From assembly GCF_000193735.1 (NCBI RefSeq), contig NZ_AEPF01000011.1, positions 1-56,348 on the forward strand: 56,348 bases of DNA, written 5' to 3'. A model generated the notes under the pieces. The model saw only the letters and a list, made by a program, of their open reading frames with translations, made no database searches and was not told where the DNA came from. This document shows, piece by piece, positions 7,870 to 16,507 of this stretch. Each line of letters opens with the position of its first letter. Positions within the stretch are counted from its first letter, which is position 1. Origin of the DNA: Neisseria sicca 4320 (GTDB lineage: Bacteria > Pseudomonadota > Gammaproteobacteria > Burkholderiales > Neisseriaceae). The translations under genes were made by a program, and so were the position numbers.

Positions 7870-9522
7870 ATGCTCACCTACACCCCGCCCGATCCGCGCC
7901 AACCTGCCAAAACCCATGAAAAGCCTTGGCTCTTGCTGCTGATGGCATTTGCCTGGCTGTGGCCGGGCGTGTTTTCGCACGACTTGTGGAATCCCGCCGA
8001 ACCCGCCGTCTTTACCGCCGTCGAAGCCTTAGACGCAGGCTCGACGCCGTTGGTTGCCCATGTGTTGGGACAGCCGGATTTTCAGATTCCGCCCGTCTAT
8101 TTGTGGGTGGCGGCGGCGTTCAAACACCTATTGTCGCCTTGGGCGGCGGACGCTTATGATGCCGCGCGTTTTGCGGGCGTTTTCTTCACGATTATCGGGC
8201 TGACCGCCTGCGGTTTTGCCGGATTCAACTTTTTGGGCAGGCACCACGGGCGCAGCGTCGTCCTCATCCTGATCGGCAGCATCGGACTGCTCTCGGTCGC
8301 GCACTTCCTCAACCCCGCTTCCGCCGCTTTTGCCGCATTGGGCATGATATTGTGCGGCTTTTCATTGGCGCAACGCCGCGTCATCACTGCCTCACTGCTG
8401 CTGGGCGGTGGCTGGGCGTTACTGTCGCTTTCATCGGGCTATCTGATGACCGCCGCGCTGATGTTTTTAGCACCCGCCCTGTTGCTCGATGAGAAATGGC
8501 GCGTCAAACGTTATTACCTGACGCTGGTCGGCGCATTTGCCATCGGGCTGCCGCTGCTGACGGTTTATCCGCTCATCTTCTCCAGAACGCAGCCCGAACT
8601 GTTTTCCATCTGGCTGCAACATCACTCGCTCGGCGCATTCGGCGGCTTTGGTGATTTTCAGACGACCTTCAGCCTGTTCTATTACCTGAAAAACCTGCTC
8701 TGGTTTACCCTGCCCGCGTGGCCGCTCGCCGCATGGACGTTGAGCCGCCCCCGCATACGCGAAAAAAACTGGAGCGTATTGTGCATTTCATGGTTCTTTA
8801 TCGTCCTCAGTATTCTTGCCGTCAGCCCGCAACGCCTGCAAGACAACCTCGTTTGGCTGCTGCCCCCGCTTGCCCTGCTCGGCGCGGCGCAACTGGACGG
8901 ACTGCGGCGCGGCGCGGCGGCGTTTATCAACTGGTTCGGCGTCATGGCGTTCGGACTTTTCGCCATTTTCCTGTGGACGGGCTTCTTCGCCATGAACTAC
9001 GGCTGGCCTGCCAAACTCGCCGAACGCGCCGCCTATTTCAGCCCGTATTACACGCCCGACATCGACCCGATACCGATGGCGGTCGCCCTGTTGTTTACCC
9101 CGCTGTGGCTGTGGGCGATTACCCGCAAAAACATCCGCGGCAGACAAGCCGTCACCAACTGGGCGGCAGGCGTTACGCTGGCGTGGGCATTGCTGATGAC
9201 CTTGTTCCTGCCGTGGCTTGACGCCGCCAAAAGCCATGCGCCCGTCGTCCTCCAAATGGAAGCCTCCCTCTCCCCCGAACTGAAAGAACGGCTTTCGGAC
9301 GACCTCGAATGTATCAGCATCGCCGCCGAAGACCGCCGCGCCCGTATCGCTTGCGCGCAATACAGCGAATTGAAACCCCATATCGACGACGCTGCCTGCC
9401 GCTACCGTCTGGTGCAGCAACCTAAAAACACCGACGCGCCGCAAGGCTGGACGAAAATCTGGCAGGGCGCGCGCCCGAGAAACAAAATGGAAGGCTTTGC
9501 CTTGCTGGAGAAAGCGGAATGA
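7870..9522 (+). CDS. ArnT-like membrane glycosyltransferase (GT-C fold)
   Basis: A 550-residue protein with about a dozen hydrophobic segments, of the GT39/ArnT/PMT superfamily. Near the N-terminus a periplasmic-loop motif, SHDLWNPAEP (residues 37-45), carries the acidic residues usual for GT-C enzymes; these transfer a sugar from a polyprenyl-phosphate donor in the periplasm. Substrate unknown. I start at ATG 7870 because the open frame upstream (from 7768) runs across an uptake sequence at 7804-7815 and gives an unlikely N-terminus. A DUS at 8657-8668 lies inside the gene and encodes FQTT. The C-terminal ~100 residues are a soluble domain with few membrane-like stretches. Confidence 0.78.
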   Translation: MLTYTPPDPRQPAKTHEKPWLLLLMAFAWLWPGVFSHDLWNPAEPAVFTAVEALDAGSTPLVAHVLGQPDFQIPPVYLWVAAAFKHLLSPWAADAYDAARFAGVFFTIIGLTACGFAGFNFLGRHHGRSVVLILIGSIGLLSVAHFLNPASAAFAALGMILCGFSLAQRRVITASLLLGGGWALLSLSSGYLMTAALMFLAPALLLDEKWRVKRYYLTLVGAFAIGLPLLTVYPLIFSRTQPELFSIWLQHHSLGAFGGFGDFQTTFSLFYYLKNLLWFTLPAWPLAAWTLSRPRIREKNWSVLCISWFFIVLSILAVSPQRLQDNLVWLLPPLALLGAAQLDGLRRGAAAFINWFGVMAFGLFAIFLWTGFFAMNYGWPAKLAERAAYFSPYYTPDIDPIPMAVALLFTPLWLWAITRKNIRGRQAVTNWAAGVTLAWALLMTLFLPWLDAAKSHAPVVLQMEASLSPELKERLSDDLECISIAAEDRRARIACAQYSELKPHIDDAACRYRLVQQPKNTDAPQGWTKIWQGARPRNKMEGFALLEKAE

Positions 9523-9544
9523 ATCCGCTAGGGGCGTGAATGGC

Positions 9545-9581
9545 AAACGTCGTCTGAAAATCGGTTTCAGACGACGTTTTT
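9545..9581. terminator. Terminator built on a variant DUS (ACGTCGTCTGAAA)
   Basis: AAACGTCGTCTGAAA (9545-9559) pairs fully with TTTCAGACGACGTTT (9565-9579). Both arms differ from the uptake consensus at the same paired position, so the stem is kept while the uptake word is changed. Confidence 0.85.
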
Positions 9582-9647
9582 TCATGGGGATTTGAGTATC
9601 GGAAACATCGTTTGCAAAAATGCGTCTGACAAGCGTTTGATAAACAC

Positions 9648-9691
9648 AAAGGTCGTCTGAAAACCAATATTTAGATTTTCAGACGACCTTT
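9648..9691. terminator. DUS-pair terminator
   Basis: AGGTCGTCTGAA (9650-9661) and TTCAGACGACCT (9678-9689) form a second stem in the same 320-base intergenic stretch. Apart from three hairpins I see nothing else between 9523 and 9842. Confidence 0.85.
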
Positions 9692-9810
9692 TAAATCATC
9701 TAAGGTGGTGCAGAAAGGCATAAAAAAACAATATTGCCGAAACTGCTGTCATTTCCGCATCAATCAGCATTTGTGCAAAAATGAATCAACGCGTTATCCC
9801 AATAAATACA

Positions 9811-9838
9811 TAAGGGCGCATCATTGCGCCCTTTTTTG
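9811..9838. terminator. Terminator next to the tlpA-like gene
   Basis: AAGGGCGCA and TGCGCCCTT form a stem with loop TCAT. The T run lies on the plus-strand side, but the hairpin also directly follows the stop of the minus-strand gene and may serve both strands. Confidence 0.75.
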
Positions 9839-9842
9839 ATTG

Positions 9843-10331
9843 CTATTTCGCCAATTCTTTGTCGATTTCCTGATAAAGCGCGGCGAAGTCCGGCTCGCCG
9901 ACAAAGGTTTTCAGGATTTCCCCTTTTTTATTAATCAGAAAAGAAGTCGGGTAAACCTGCGTGCCGAATGCTTGGGCGGCGGCTTTATCGGCATCAAACA
10001 TGACGGTAAAGGGCAAGCCGTATTTTTGGACGTATTGGGTGACGCTTTCGAGCGGGTCTATCGGTTGGGCAATGCCGAGGACTTGAAAATCTTTTCCTTG
10101 ATAGTCTTTGGACATTTTGATGACTTTGGGCATTTCGCTGACACAGCCCGGACAGGAGGGAAACCAGAAATTGATGAAGCTGACTTTGCCTTGCAAATTG
10201 GTGTTGGACACCGGTTTGCCTTGCAGGTCGGACAAAGAGAATGTGGGAGTAGGTTTGTTATCCGGAATAAGGACGATGGCGAGCAGCACGCCGATAATGG
10301 CGACTGCGGCAATGGTAATGAGTTTTTTCAT
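9843..10331 (-). CDS. TlpA-like membrane-anchored thioredoxin
   Basis: A 162-residue protein with a single N-terminal membrane segment or uncleaved signal (residues 3-22), then a thioredoxin fold with redox motif CPGC (60-63) after FINFWFPS, and a cis-proline YPTSF. These features match the TlpA/ResA family, which keeps periplasmic cysteines reduced, for example in cytochrome c maturation, or accepts electrons from DsbD. The motif is CPGC rather than the common CxPC. Its start overlaps the stop of the thioesterase gene by four bases (ATGA), so the three genes 11076-9843 form an operon. Confidence 0.85.
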   Translation of the reverse strand: MKKLITIAAVAIIGVLLAIVLIPDNKPTPTFSLSDLQGKPVSNTNLQGKVSFINFWFPSCPGCVSEMPKVIKMSKDYQGKDFQVLGIAQPIDPLESVTQYVQKYGLPFTVMFDADKAAAQAFGTQVYPTSFLINKKGEILKTFVGEPDFAALYQEIDKELAK

Positions 10332-10714
10332 GCTTCGGCGTATTGTTTTAAAAGGGTAAATAGAGGTTCGGGAATGCTGATGCTCCGCCCGCTTTCTGCG
10401 CTGACGACCATCAAAGTGCTTTCGGCTTCGACGGCATTTTTGCCGCTGGGCAAAACGATATTTTGGGTAAGGATAATATGACGCGAGGTCAGCTCTTTCA
10501 GACGACCTTCAAAGCGTAATATGTCGCCCTCGACGGCGGCGCGGCGATAACGGATGTCGGTGCGGACAACCACCAGCATCAAGCCGTCGATTTCGGACAA
10601 GAAACCGTGTTCCTCAAAAAATGTCCAGCGCGCTTCTTCGAGAAATTCGAGATAGCGCGCGTTGTTGACATGACCGTAGCCGTCAAGATGGTAATTGCGG
10701 ACGCGGACGTTCAT
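10328..10714 (-). CDS. Hotdog-fold acyl-CoA thioesterase (YbgC/FadM family)
   Basis: A 128-residue single-domain 4HBT protein. The active-site region DGYGHVNNARYLEFLEEAR (11-29) contains the H-x-N-N pattern and helix typical of YbgC/FadM thioesterases, which hydrolyse acyl-CoA thioesters in the cytoplasm. The length matches the family. Its ATG overlaps the preceding stop by one base (TGATG) and its own stop overlaps the tlpA-like start by four, so translation of the three genes is probably coupled. An uptake sequence lies within the coding region near 10497. Confidence 0.85.
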   Translation of the reverse strand: MNVRVRNYHLDGYGHVNNARYLEFLEEARWTFFEEHGFLSEIDGLMLVVVRTDIRYRRAAVEGDILRFEGRLKELTSRHIILTQNIVLPSGKNAVEAESTLMVVSAESGRSISIPEPLFTLLKQYAEA

Positions 10715-11076
10715 CAGTTCAGATTAAAGGGTTGAAAGGCTTCACGGGCGAGCGGTTCGTGTTCGAGGTCGGTAATGACGGTAGAAAGTTGGATGTCAAA
10801 CCATTCGTTGAAAATATCGGCGTCCAAATCAGGCCACTCGCTCTCATCTTCGCACCAGTCGGCAAGTTCGGCAGCGAAAATGTCTTCAAACCGCGCTTCG
10901 ATTTCGTCCCATACTTCGTCGGCGGTTTCACACGGACGGACGAGGTAAGAATTGGCATCGGCTTGAATGTCTTCAAGCGTCAAACCGTCAAGATGATTAC
11001 CGGGCAGGGTTTGCAGCCAGTTCCAAAAAGGATCGAGCGGGATGAGCAGGAAGACGCTGCGGTTGACTTCGTACAT
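10714..11076 (-). CDS. Small acidic protein of unknown function
   Basis: A 120-residue, strongly acidic cytoplasmic protein that I do not assign to a named family. It begins MYEVNRSVFLLIPLDPFWNWLQ and is rich in Trp, Asp and Glu (WCEDESEWPDLDADIFNEWF). There is no signal peptide or membrane segment. The start at 11076 is preceded by AAGGAAAAC; a longer frame to 11127 would lack this site. It heads a three-gene coupled cluster with a thioesterase and a thioredoxin. Conservation of such acidic proteins upstream of housekeeping genes suggests it is real, but its role is unknown. Confidence 0.75.
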   Translation of the reverse strand: MYEVNRSVFLLIPLDPFWNWLQTLPGNHLDGLTLEDIQADANSYLVRPCETADEVWDEIEARFEDIFAAELADWCEDESEWPDLDADIFNEWFDIQLSTVITDLEHEPLAREAFQPFNLN

Positions 11077-11201
11077 GATGTTTTCCTTAGTTTCAGATAA
11101 GGGAATGATATAGCAAAGGCCGTGCAAACGCCATCTTTACAGACTGCCGCATTCTTTGCAGCCTTAAGCGTCCCGCCTTATTCATGAGCGTATAAAAGAT
11201 A

Positions 11202-11245
11202 AAAGGTCGTCTGAAAACCAATATCAGGGGGTTCAGACGACCTTT
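11202..11245. terminator. DUS-pair terminator after the siderophore receptor
   Basis: AGGTCGTCTGAA (11204-11215) and TTCAGACGACCT (11232-11243) form the stem immediately after the receptor stop codon at 11266. Confidence 0.85.
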
Positions 11246-11265
11246 GTTCTGTTTTCTGACCGGGA

Positions 11266-13377
11266 TTAGAAACTGTAATTCACCCGCGCCGTATAAGTGC
11301 GCGGCGCGCCGGGCATGGCGTCGGAACGCCAGTATTTTTGATTGAACAGATTGCCGACGGCGAAAGTGAGGTTCAGATTTTTGCGGTTCCAGCCGAGCAT
11401 GGCGTCGGTGCGGACGAAGCCGGGAAGCGTGGTGGTTGCTTTTTGGCTGGAGTTGTAGCCGTAGCGTTTGCCCGTACCGGTTACGCCGATTTCGCCGTAG
11501 AGGTTTTCGGTCGGCGTGTAACGGAAAAACAGGTTGCCGGTAACGTTGCTGGTGTTATTCAAATGGATGCCCACGCGGTTGGGATTTTCCTTGTCTTCAG
11601 CCACTTTCGCCTGCATTACGCCCAACGATCCGCGCAGGTAGAGTTTTTTGGGGATGATTTGTCCGATGGCGGACAACTCCACGCCGCGCGAACGGTGTTT
11701 GCCGCTGACTGCCCAAGTGTAGGGATCATTTTGCGCATCAGGGCGGTAGCGGATATTGAAGCGTTCGATTTGGTAAACCGACAGGGTGGTGTCCAAACGA
11801 TTGTCCAGCCAACTGCTTTTGACGCCGGTTTCGTATTGGCGGGTGTACTCGGGGGCGGCGTTGAACACGGCGGCAGACGAAGTGTCGATACTCAAATAGC
11901 CGCGTCCGCCGTAAGGCGCGAAGCCTTTGTTATATGAGGCGTAAAGCGTGTGGGCGGGCGTTACGTTCCACACTGCGCCGATGTTGGGGCTGAACGAATG
12001 GCCGCTGTATTGGCGGCTGCTGCCGGTGAGTTTGCTTTCGGAATTAAAGGTGTATTTGTCGTAACGGCCGCCGAGGACGAATTTCAAGTCGGGCGTGGCT
12101 GAGAAGATGTTTTGCACGAAAATGCCGTAGGCGTCGGCTTTGTGGCGGTTTTGGGTGAGGACGGGTTACAGCCTGCCCGAAGCCGGCCAGCTTGCGCGGT
12201 CGTAGGGGTTTATGGAGGCGGAAAAGTCGCGGTTGTAACCTACTGTCGGGTTGCGGTGTTCGCGACTGTAATCCATGCCTACGGTCAGGTGGTTTTCAAA
12301 ACGGCCGATGTTGTAGTCGCCGTTGAGCGTGAAATTGGACGACAGGGTTTTGTTGTCGGTTTGCTGCCAAGCGTAGTTGCGTTTGATTCGGCTGCCGTTT
12401 TCGCTGCCTGCATGAAAATGGTCGAAATCCTGCGCCGCCGTGCGGTGGGCAAGCTGCCATTGGGCGCGCCATTTGTCGTTGAAGGCGTATTCGAGGTCGG
12501 AACGCCAAACTTGCAGCTTGTCTTTGACAAAATCGTTCGGGTGGGCAAAACCCATGCGGTAAGGCAGTCCGAAGCGGTCGTACACGGACTTGGTCGGGCT
12601 GCGGTCGGGCGTGCGCTCCACATTGTCGTAGGTGTATTGCCCCGTCCATTTCAAGCCGTTGTCGAGTTTGACGGTAATGCTGGGCGAAACCATGACGTTT
12701 TTGCTGTCTATGCCGCTGCGGAACGAATTGGCGCGCCCGACTTCGCCGGTGAAGCGGATGGCGACGTTTTTGTTCAGCACTTCGTTGATGTCCATATTCA
12801 GGCTGCGGTTTGCCCACGAGCCGTAAACCGCACCGATGTTGCGGCTTTGTTTGAAGTTGGCGTATTTGCTGACCATGTTGATGACACCGCCGCCGTTGGT
12901 GCGGCCGTAAAGGACGGAAGACGGGCCTTTCAGGATTTCCACGCGCTCGATGTTGGCGGTGCTGCGGCGCACCTGCCCGCTTTCGCGTACGCCGTCGCGG
13001 TAAATATCGGATGCGTCAGCTTGAAAACCGCGCAGGAAAATGCTTTCGCCACGCATATCGTAGGCAGCGTCGATGCCGGCGTTGCCTTCGAGGATGGAAC
13101 TCAAATCGTTCGTACCGTAATTTTTGTTTTTCTGGATGTTGAGCGTATCGACGGTTTGCGGCGTTTCTTTAATGAGCTGGCCGTTGCGGGTAACGGCGGC
13201 TTCGTCGTAGTTGATGTAGCCTTTGAGTACGCTGGTGTCGGACTGTCCGACCACGGTAACGGTGGGCAGCGTGGCGGTGTAGTGTTCACCATCGGCTGTA
13301 TCGGCAGCATACAGCGGGAAGGCGGAGGCAATCAGTGCGGGAAGCAGGGAAAGACGGGTGGAATATTGCATGTTCAA
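11266..13377 (-). pseudogene. TonB-dependent siderophore receptor interrupted by a stop codon
   Basis: The two halves are in the same frame and separated only by TAA at 12166-12168, where CAA (Gln) is expected in the context GRL-Q-PVLTQNR. Otherwise the gene is complete: signal peptide (1-24), TonB-box-like TVTVVG near residue 40, plug domain with SIFLRGFQAD and RVEILKGPSSVLYGR, then a 22-strand barrel ending in the aromatic VNYSF. Such receptors import ferric siderophores across the outer membrane using TonB energy. Meningococcal TdfF is a possible orthologue, from memory only. A Fur-box-like site lies upstream. One C-to-T change explains the lesion, so inactivation looks recent. Confidence 0.9.
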
Positions 13378-13434
13378 CTCCGAAGGTGAAAGGATGCGGC
13401 ATTATAGGAAATATTTTTGTTTAATTGAAATAAT

Positions 13435-13449
13435 TGATAACAATTATCT
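13435..13449 (-). promoter_or_regulatory. Candidate Fur box upstream of the siderophore receptor
   Basis: TGATAACAATTATCT is a near-perfect 7-1-7 inverted repeat (consensus TGATAAT-N-ATTATCA). It lies about 60 bases upstream of the receptor start. The surrounding AT-rich DNA is suited to a promoter. Iron-dependent repression is the expected outcome. Confidence 0.75.
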
Positions 13450-13541
13450 TTATTTATGAAAAATCGTGTTTATATTCTGCAACGAAGCAGCTACCAAGAA
13501 AAATACATTTAAAATGAATACTATTATCTGATTATTAAATA

Positions 13542-13648
13542 TATAGTGGATTAAATTTAAATCAGGACAAGGCGAGGAAGCCGCAGACAGTACAGATAGT
13601 ACGGCAAGGCAAGGCAACGCCGTGCAGGTTTAAAGTTAATCCACTATA
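13542..13648. mobile_element. Correia element (CREE), 107-bp form
   Basis: The element has the 26-bp-class inverted ends TATAGTGGATTAA / TTAATCCACTATA and the internal AGGACAAGGCGA and GACAGTACAGATAGTACGG blocks. It is the internally deleted form. It lies between the siderophore receptor promoter region and the coaD terminator. Confidence 0.93.
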
Positions 13649-13681
13649 AATTTAGAATTACACAAACACCGCCATAAATCG

Positions 13682-13726
13682 AAAGGTCGTCTGAAAACCT
13701 GCGTTTCAAGCTTTCAGACGACCTTC
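13682..13726. terminator. DUS-pair terminator after coaD
   Basis: AGGTCGTCTGAA (13684-13695) and TTCAGACGACCT (13713-13724) form a stem just downstream of the coaD stop. Confidence 0.85.
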
Positions 13727-13739
13727 TCGTTAACAACAT

Positions 13740-14246
13740 TTAAGTTTCATAATCCTGCACGATTTTTTTGTACACGGCTTCGGGCAGGTAGCGGCGTATT
13801 ATGTCGTGCCAGCCATCCGGGCCGACCAGGCCTTTGACCATAGTGGAAGACACTTCGGCGATTTCGCGCGGCGGCATCAGGAAAACCGTCGAAATTTCGG
13901 GTGCAAGGTCGCTGTTGATATAGCGCATGGAGCGTTCGTATTCGTAGTCGGCGGCGGAGCGGATACCGCGAACGATAAAACCCGCGCCGATTTCGCGCGC
14001 GTAGCGGACCAGGAAGCGGTTTTCAAATACGCTGATGCGGACATTAGGAAAGTCGCCCGTAATCGCTTCGAGCATGGCGCGGCGTTCGTCTATGGTGTAG
14101 GTATTGCGTTTTTCAGGATTGATGCCGATGGCGACGACGAGTTCGTCAAAAAGAACCTGAGCTTCTTGTATCATCCAAAGATGGCCGAGGGTCGGCGGGT
14201 CGAAGCTGCCTGCGTAAACGGCGCGGCGCGGGGGGATAGTGTTCAT
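13740..14246 (-). CDS. coaD: Phosphopantetheine adenylyltransferase
   Basis: A 168-residue nucleotidyltransferase that makes dephospho-CoA from phosphopantetheine and ATP, the penultimate step of coenzyme A synthesis. The family motif YAGSFDPPTLGH (11-22) includes the T/HxGH ATP-binding signature. RGIRSAADYEYE and the late EVSSTMVKGL motif (family ISSTxVR) are also present. The length is normal. It is monocistronic, with DUS terminators on both sides. Confidence 0.95.
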   Translation of the reverse strand: MNTIPPRRAVYAGSFDPPTLGHLWMIQEAQVLFDELVVAIGINPEKRNTYTIDERRAMLEAITGDFPNVRISVFENRFLVRYAREIGAGFIVRGIRSAADYEYERSMRYINSDLAPEISTVFLMPPREIAEVSSTMVKGLVGPDGWHDIIRRYLPEAVYKKIVQDYET

Positions 14247-14303
14247 GGGTAGTAGGATGAGTGATGGCAGCCGTCAGGATAGCGGGCGGGGAATGGAATG
14301 TCA

Positions 14304-14348
14304 AAAAGGTCGTCTGAAAACCTGTTTGCAGTTTTCAGACGACCTTTG
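14304..14348. terminator. DUS-pair terminator
   Basis: AGGTCGTCTGAA (14307-14318) and TTCAGACGACCT (14334-14345) lie between the coaD start and the end of the BAX-inhibitor-like gene, and terminate the latter. Confidence 0.85.
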
Positions 14349-14374
14349 AATGCTTTCGTCAGATGTGTAAACGG

Positions 14375-15061
14375 TTAATCGTCGCCGCTGAACGCCAGCA
14401 GAATCCGCAGCAGGCTGCTGAAGATATTGTAGATGGAGATGAAGATGGTCAGAGCCGCGCTAATATGGCTGTCTTCGCCACCGTCAATCACCGCACGCAC
14501 CTGCCACATAATCATCAGCGAGCTGAATAGGACAAACGCTGCCGAAACGGCAAGGCTCAATGCCGGGATTTGCAGAAAGAAGTTGGCAATCATCGCGATC
14601 ATCAACACCACCGCGCCAACGGTCAGGAAGCGGCCTAGCGAATTCATATTGACATTGGTGCGGCGCGCCATTGCAGACATGGTGAAGAACACCCCGGCAG
14701 TCATGGCGGCAGCGATGCCGACGATTTGCGTACCGTTTGGAATAGCGAGCGTATATTGCAGAAGCGGGCTGATCAGCACACCCATGCCGAAAGTGAAGAT
14801 CATCAGGAGGGTTGCGCCGACATTGCTGTAACGGTTTTTCTCAATGAGGAAAGTCATGCCGTAGAAGAACACCAGCACAGCAACCAGCCCCATCCAGCCC
14901 TGACCGAACAGAGAGAATAGATTCAGTCCTAACCGGCCGCTGAAATATGCGCCGGCAACGGCGGGAATGAAAGACAGGCCGAGCAGGCGGTAAGTTTTTT
15001 GCAGGACGGTATTTTTAGCAACCTGTCCCGTGGCGGTATAGTCGTAAACGTCGTTTCGCAT
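14375..15061 (-). CDS. BAX inhibitor-1 (YccA/YbhL) family membrane protein
   Basis: A 228-residue inner-membrane protein with about seven hydrophobic segments and the family motifs YxxxFLIEKNR and AMTAGVFFTMSAMA. The C-terminus is hydrophobic with a short acidic tail. Bacterial members are implicated in ion leak and in protection or regulation of membrane proteases, but the role here is unknown. The start at 15061 (MRNDVYDY) is chosen because CAGGAG lies nine bases upstream. A frame beginning 11 codons earlier would place that site inside the gene. Confidence 0.88.
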   Translation of the reverse strand: MRNDVYDYTATGQVAKNTVLQKTYRLLGLSFIPAVAGAYFSGRLGLNLFSLFGQGWMGLVAVLVFFYGMTFLIEKNRYSNVGATLLMIFTFGMGVLISPLLQYTLAIPNGTQIVGIAAAMTAGVFFTMSAMARRTNVNMNSLGRFLTVGAVVLMIAMIANFFLQIPALSLAVSAAFVLFSSLMIMWQVRAVIDGGEDSHISAALTIFISIYNIFSSLLRILLAFSGDD

Positions 15062-15210
15062 GGCGTTTGCTCCTGAAAAATGTTTTGAAAACAAATAAAT
15101 TCGGATTCTAACAGTAAATCATCGGCTTGGGCATATTATTAAGTATGCAGCCGTCGCCGCTTACCGATAGATAATGGCTAATGGCGTATTTTAAAGGGCT
15201 TGAATGAAAC

Positions 15211-15251
15211 AGGTCGTCTGAAACCAAAAAACCTAATTTCAGACGACCTTT
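15211..15251. terminator. DUS-pair terminator after the surface lipoprotein gene
   Basis: AGGTCGTCTGAA (15211-15222) and TTCAGACGACCT (15238-15249) follow the lipoprotein stop codon at 15278. Confidence 0.85.
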
Positions 15252-15277
15252 ATTTGCAATAACCGTTTACCGGAAGA

Positions 15278-16099
15278 TTATTTCTTCGAGCCAACGAATG
15301 CGCCTACTGTATTGCCGCTAGAGAATCCGCCTGCAACTTCCGCTGCATTTTTGCCAAAGAAACCGCCTTTGACTTCGGTCGCACCGGATTGGTCAAACTT
15401 GTTGCCGCTAATTTGGGCATTAACAGGAATGTTGCCGCCAAATTCAGCATTACGGGAGATAGTACCTGTTAATTTTTTACTGTCAAAATTGGCAGTCAAC
15501 TCTGTGCGGGAAATATTGTAATTTGCGCCACTATGCATAGAGGCAACGCTGGTGCTGTAATGAACTTGTCCTTTAGGCAGCTCGGCTGCGGGCGTAAAGT
15601 GTCCGCTGAAGAAAGCTTGTTTTTTGCCGTTAACTTCTAACACGCCGGCAGTAGCGTTTGCTGAAGCAGTATTGACTAAGAATTTCTGTACGGATTTCGG
15701 CTCGCCGGATGCAATTCCTGAAATAAAACCAGGGACTTTGCCTTTCCAATTATTCAAAGAAGTACCGCCGCTTTGGGTCAGATCGAAATCCACACCGTCA
15801 ACGCGGATGTGTTTGATGTTGCTATTATCGATGGCAATGCTGTTACCGCCAACTGTTTGCTGTGCGGCGGTAGGAACTGCCGGAGTAGCAGGAGTTTTAG
15901 GAGTGGTAGGTGTTTTACCCGTCTCAGGTTTTGCAGGAGTTGTCGTTGATGGAGGAGTTGCAGGCTTCTGCGACGTTGGCGGGTTGCTTGGACCTGCGTT
16001 AGGCGTAGATTGTGAAGAAGGAGTGGAATTTCCACCGCCGCCCCCGCCTCCGCAGGCAGCCAAAGTTGCTGTACAAATCAATGCAAGTACTTTTTTCAT
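15278..16099 (-). CDS. Surface lipoprotein with TbpB/NHBA-like C-terminal barrel
   Basis: The 273-residue protein starts with a lipoprotein signal and lipobox LAAC (Cys16), followed by seven glycines, then a Pro/Thr/Ser/Lys linker to about residue 80. The C-terminal ~150 residues have the strand pattern of the small beta barrel found in TbpB, factor-H-binding protein and NHBA. This includes TANFDSKKLTGTI and the repeated GGFFGKNAAEVAGGF near the end. Proteins with this barrel are usually exported to the cell surface by Slam translocons. Ligand unknown; transferrin-like binding should not be assumed because there is only one lobe. No homopolymer suited to phase variation is seen. Confidence 0.82.
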   Translation of the reverse strand: MKKVLALICTATLAACGGGGGGGNSTPSSQSTPNAGPSNPPTSQKPATPPSTTTPAKPETGKTPTTPKTPATPAVPTAAQQTVGGNSIAIDNSNIKHIRVDGVDFDLTQSGGTSLNNWKGKVPGFISGIASGEPKSVQKFLVNTASANATAGVLEVNGKKQAFFSGHFTPAAELPKGQVHYSTSVASMHSGANYNISRTELTANFDSKKLTGTISRNAEFGGNIPVNAQISGNKFDQSGATEVKGGFFGKNAAEVAGGFSSGNTVGAFVGSKK

Positions 16100-16382
16100 G
16101 TCGTATCATCCTTTTGAAATCGGGTCTCGAAGTTTCTGTATTCAGGAACAAGTCTTGATTGTGCTTACGATGCACCTGAATCAATGACTTAGACATTTTA
16201 TACTAAAAAGGTAAGCCGACCCATATGTAATAGTTAATTCAAGTAAATTTACAAACAAAATATAACTAAATTATAACCAAGTTAACAATTTATTGGCAGG
16301 AAACACATCAAATCAACTCACTTTTTCAGACGACCTGCATTTTCCTCATGAATCCTTTATAATCTCTTCCTTTATAAATCAA
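16100..16382. other. AT-rich intergenic region
   Basis: This holds the promoter region of the divergent surface lipoprotein gene and one uptake sequence (TTCAGACGACCT, 16325-16336). No gene is apparent; the DNA is markedly AT-rich between 16200 and 16310. Confidence 0.6.
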
Positions 16383-16489
16383 TATAGTGGATTAACTTTA
16401 AACTGGTACGGCGTTACCTCACCTTGCCGTACTATCTGTACTGTCTGCGGCTTCGTCGCCTTGTCCTGATTTAAAGTTAATCCACTATA
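16383..16489. mobile_element. Correia element immediately upstream of pyrE
   Basis: A complete 107-bp internally deleted CREE with inverted ends TATAGTGGATTAA and TTAATCCACTATA. Its right end lies only 18 bases from the pyrE start codon, so pyrE transcription must start in or cross the element. CREE ends are known to supply promoter elements. Confidence 0.93.
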
Positions 16490-16507
16490 TCTTTCGAAAG
16501 AAGCAAA

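Noticed and set aside
12112..13389. Long open frame on the plus strand opposite the siderophore receptor
   Set aside because: It is the antisense shadow of a GC-rich coding region; the product is a Val/Ala/Gly-rich sequence with no start signal or family resemblance.
16030..16060. Phase-variable poly-G tract in the surface lipoprotein gene
   Set aside because: The seven glycines are encoded by mixed codons with no homopolymer longer than five bases.
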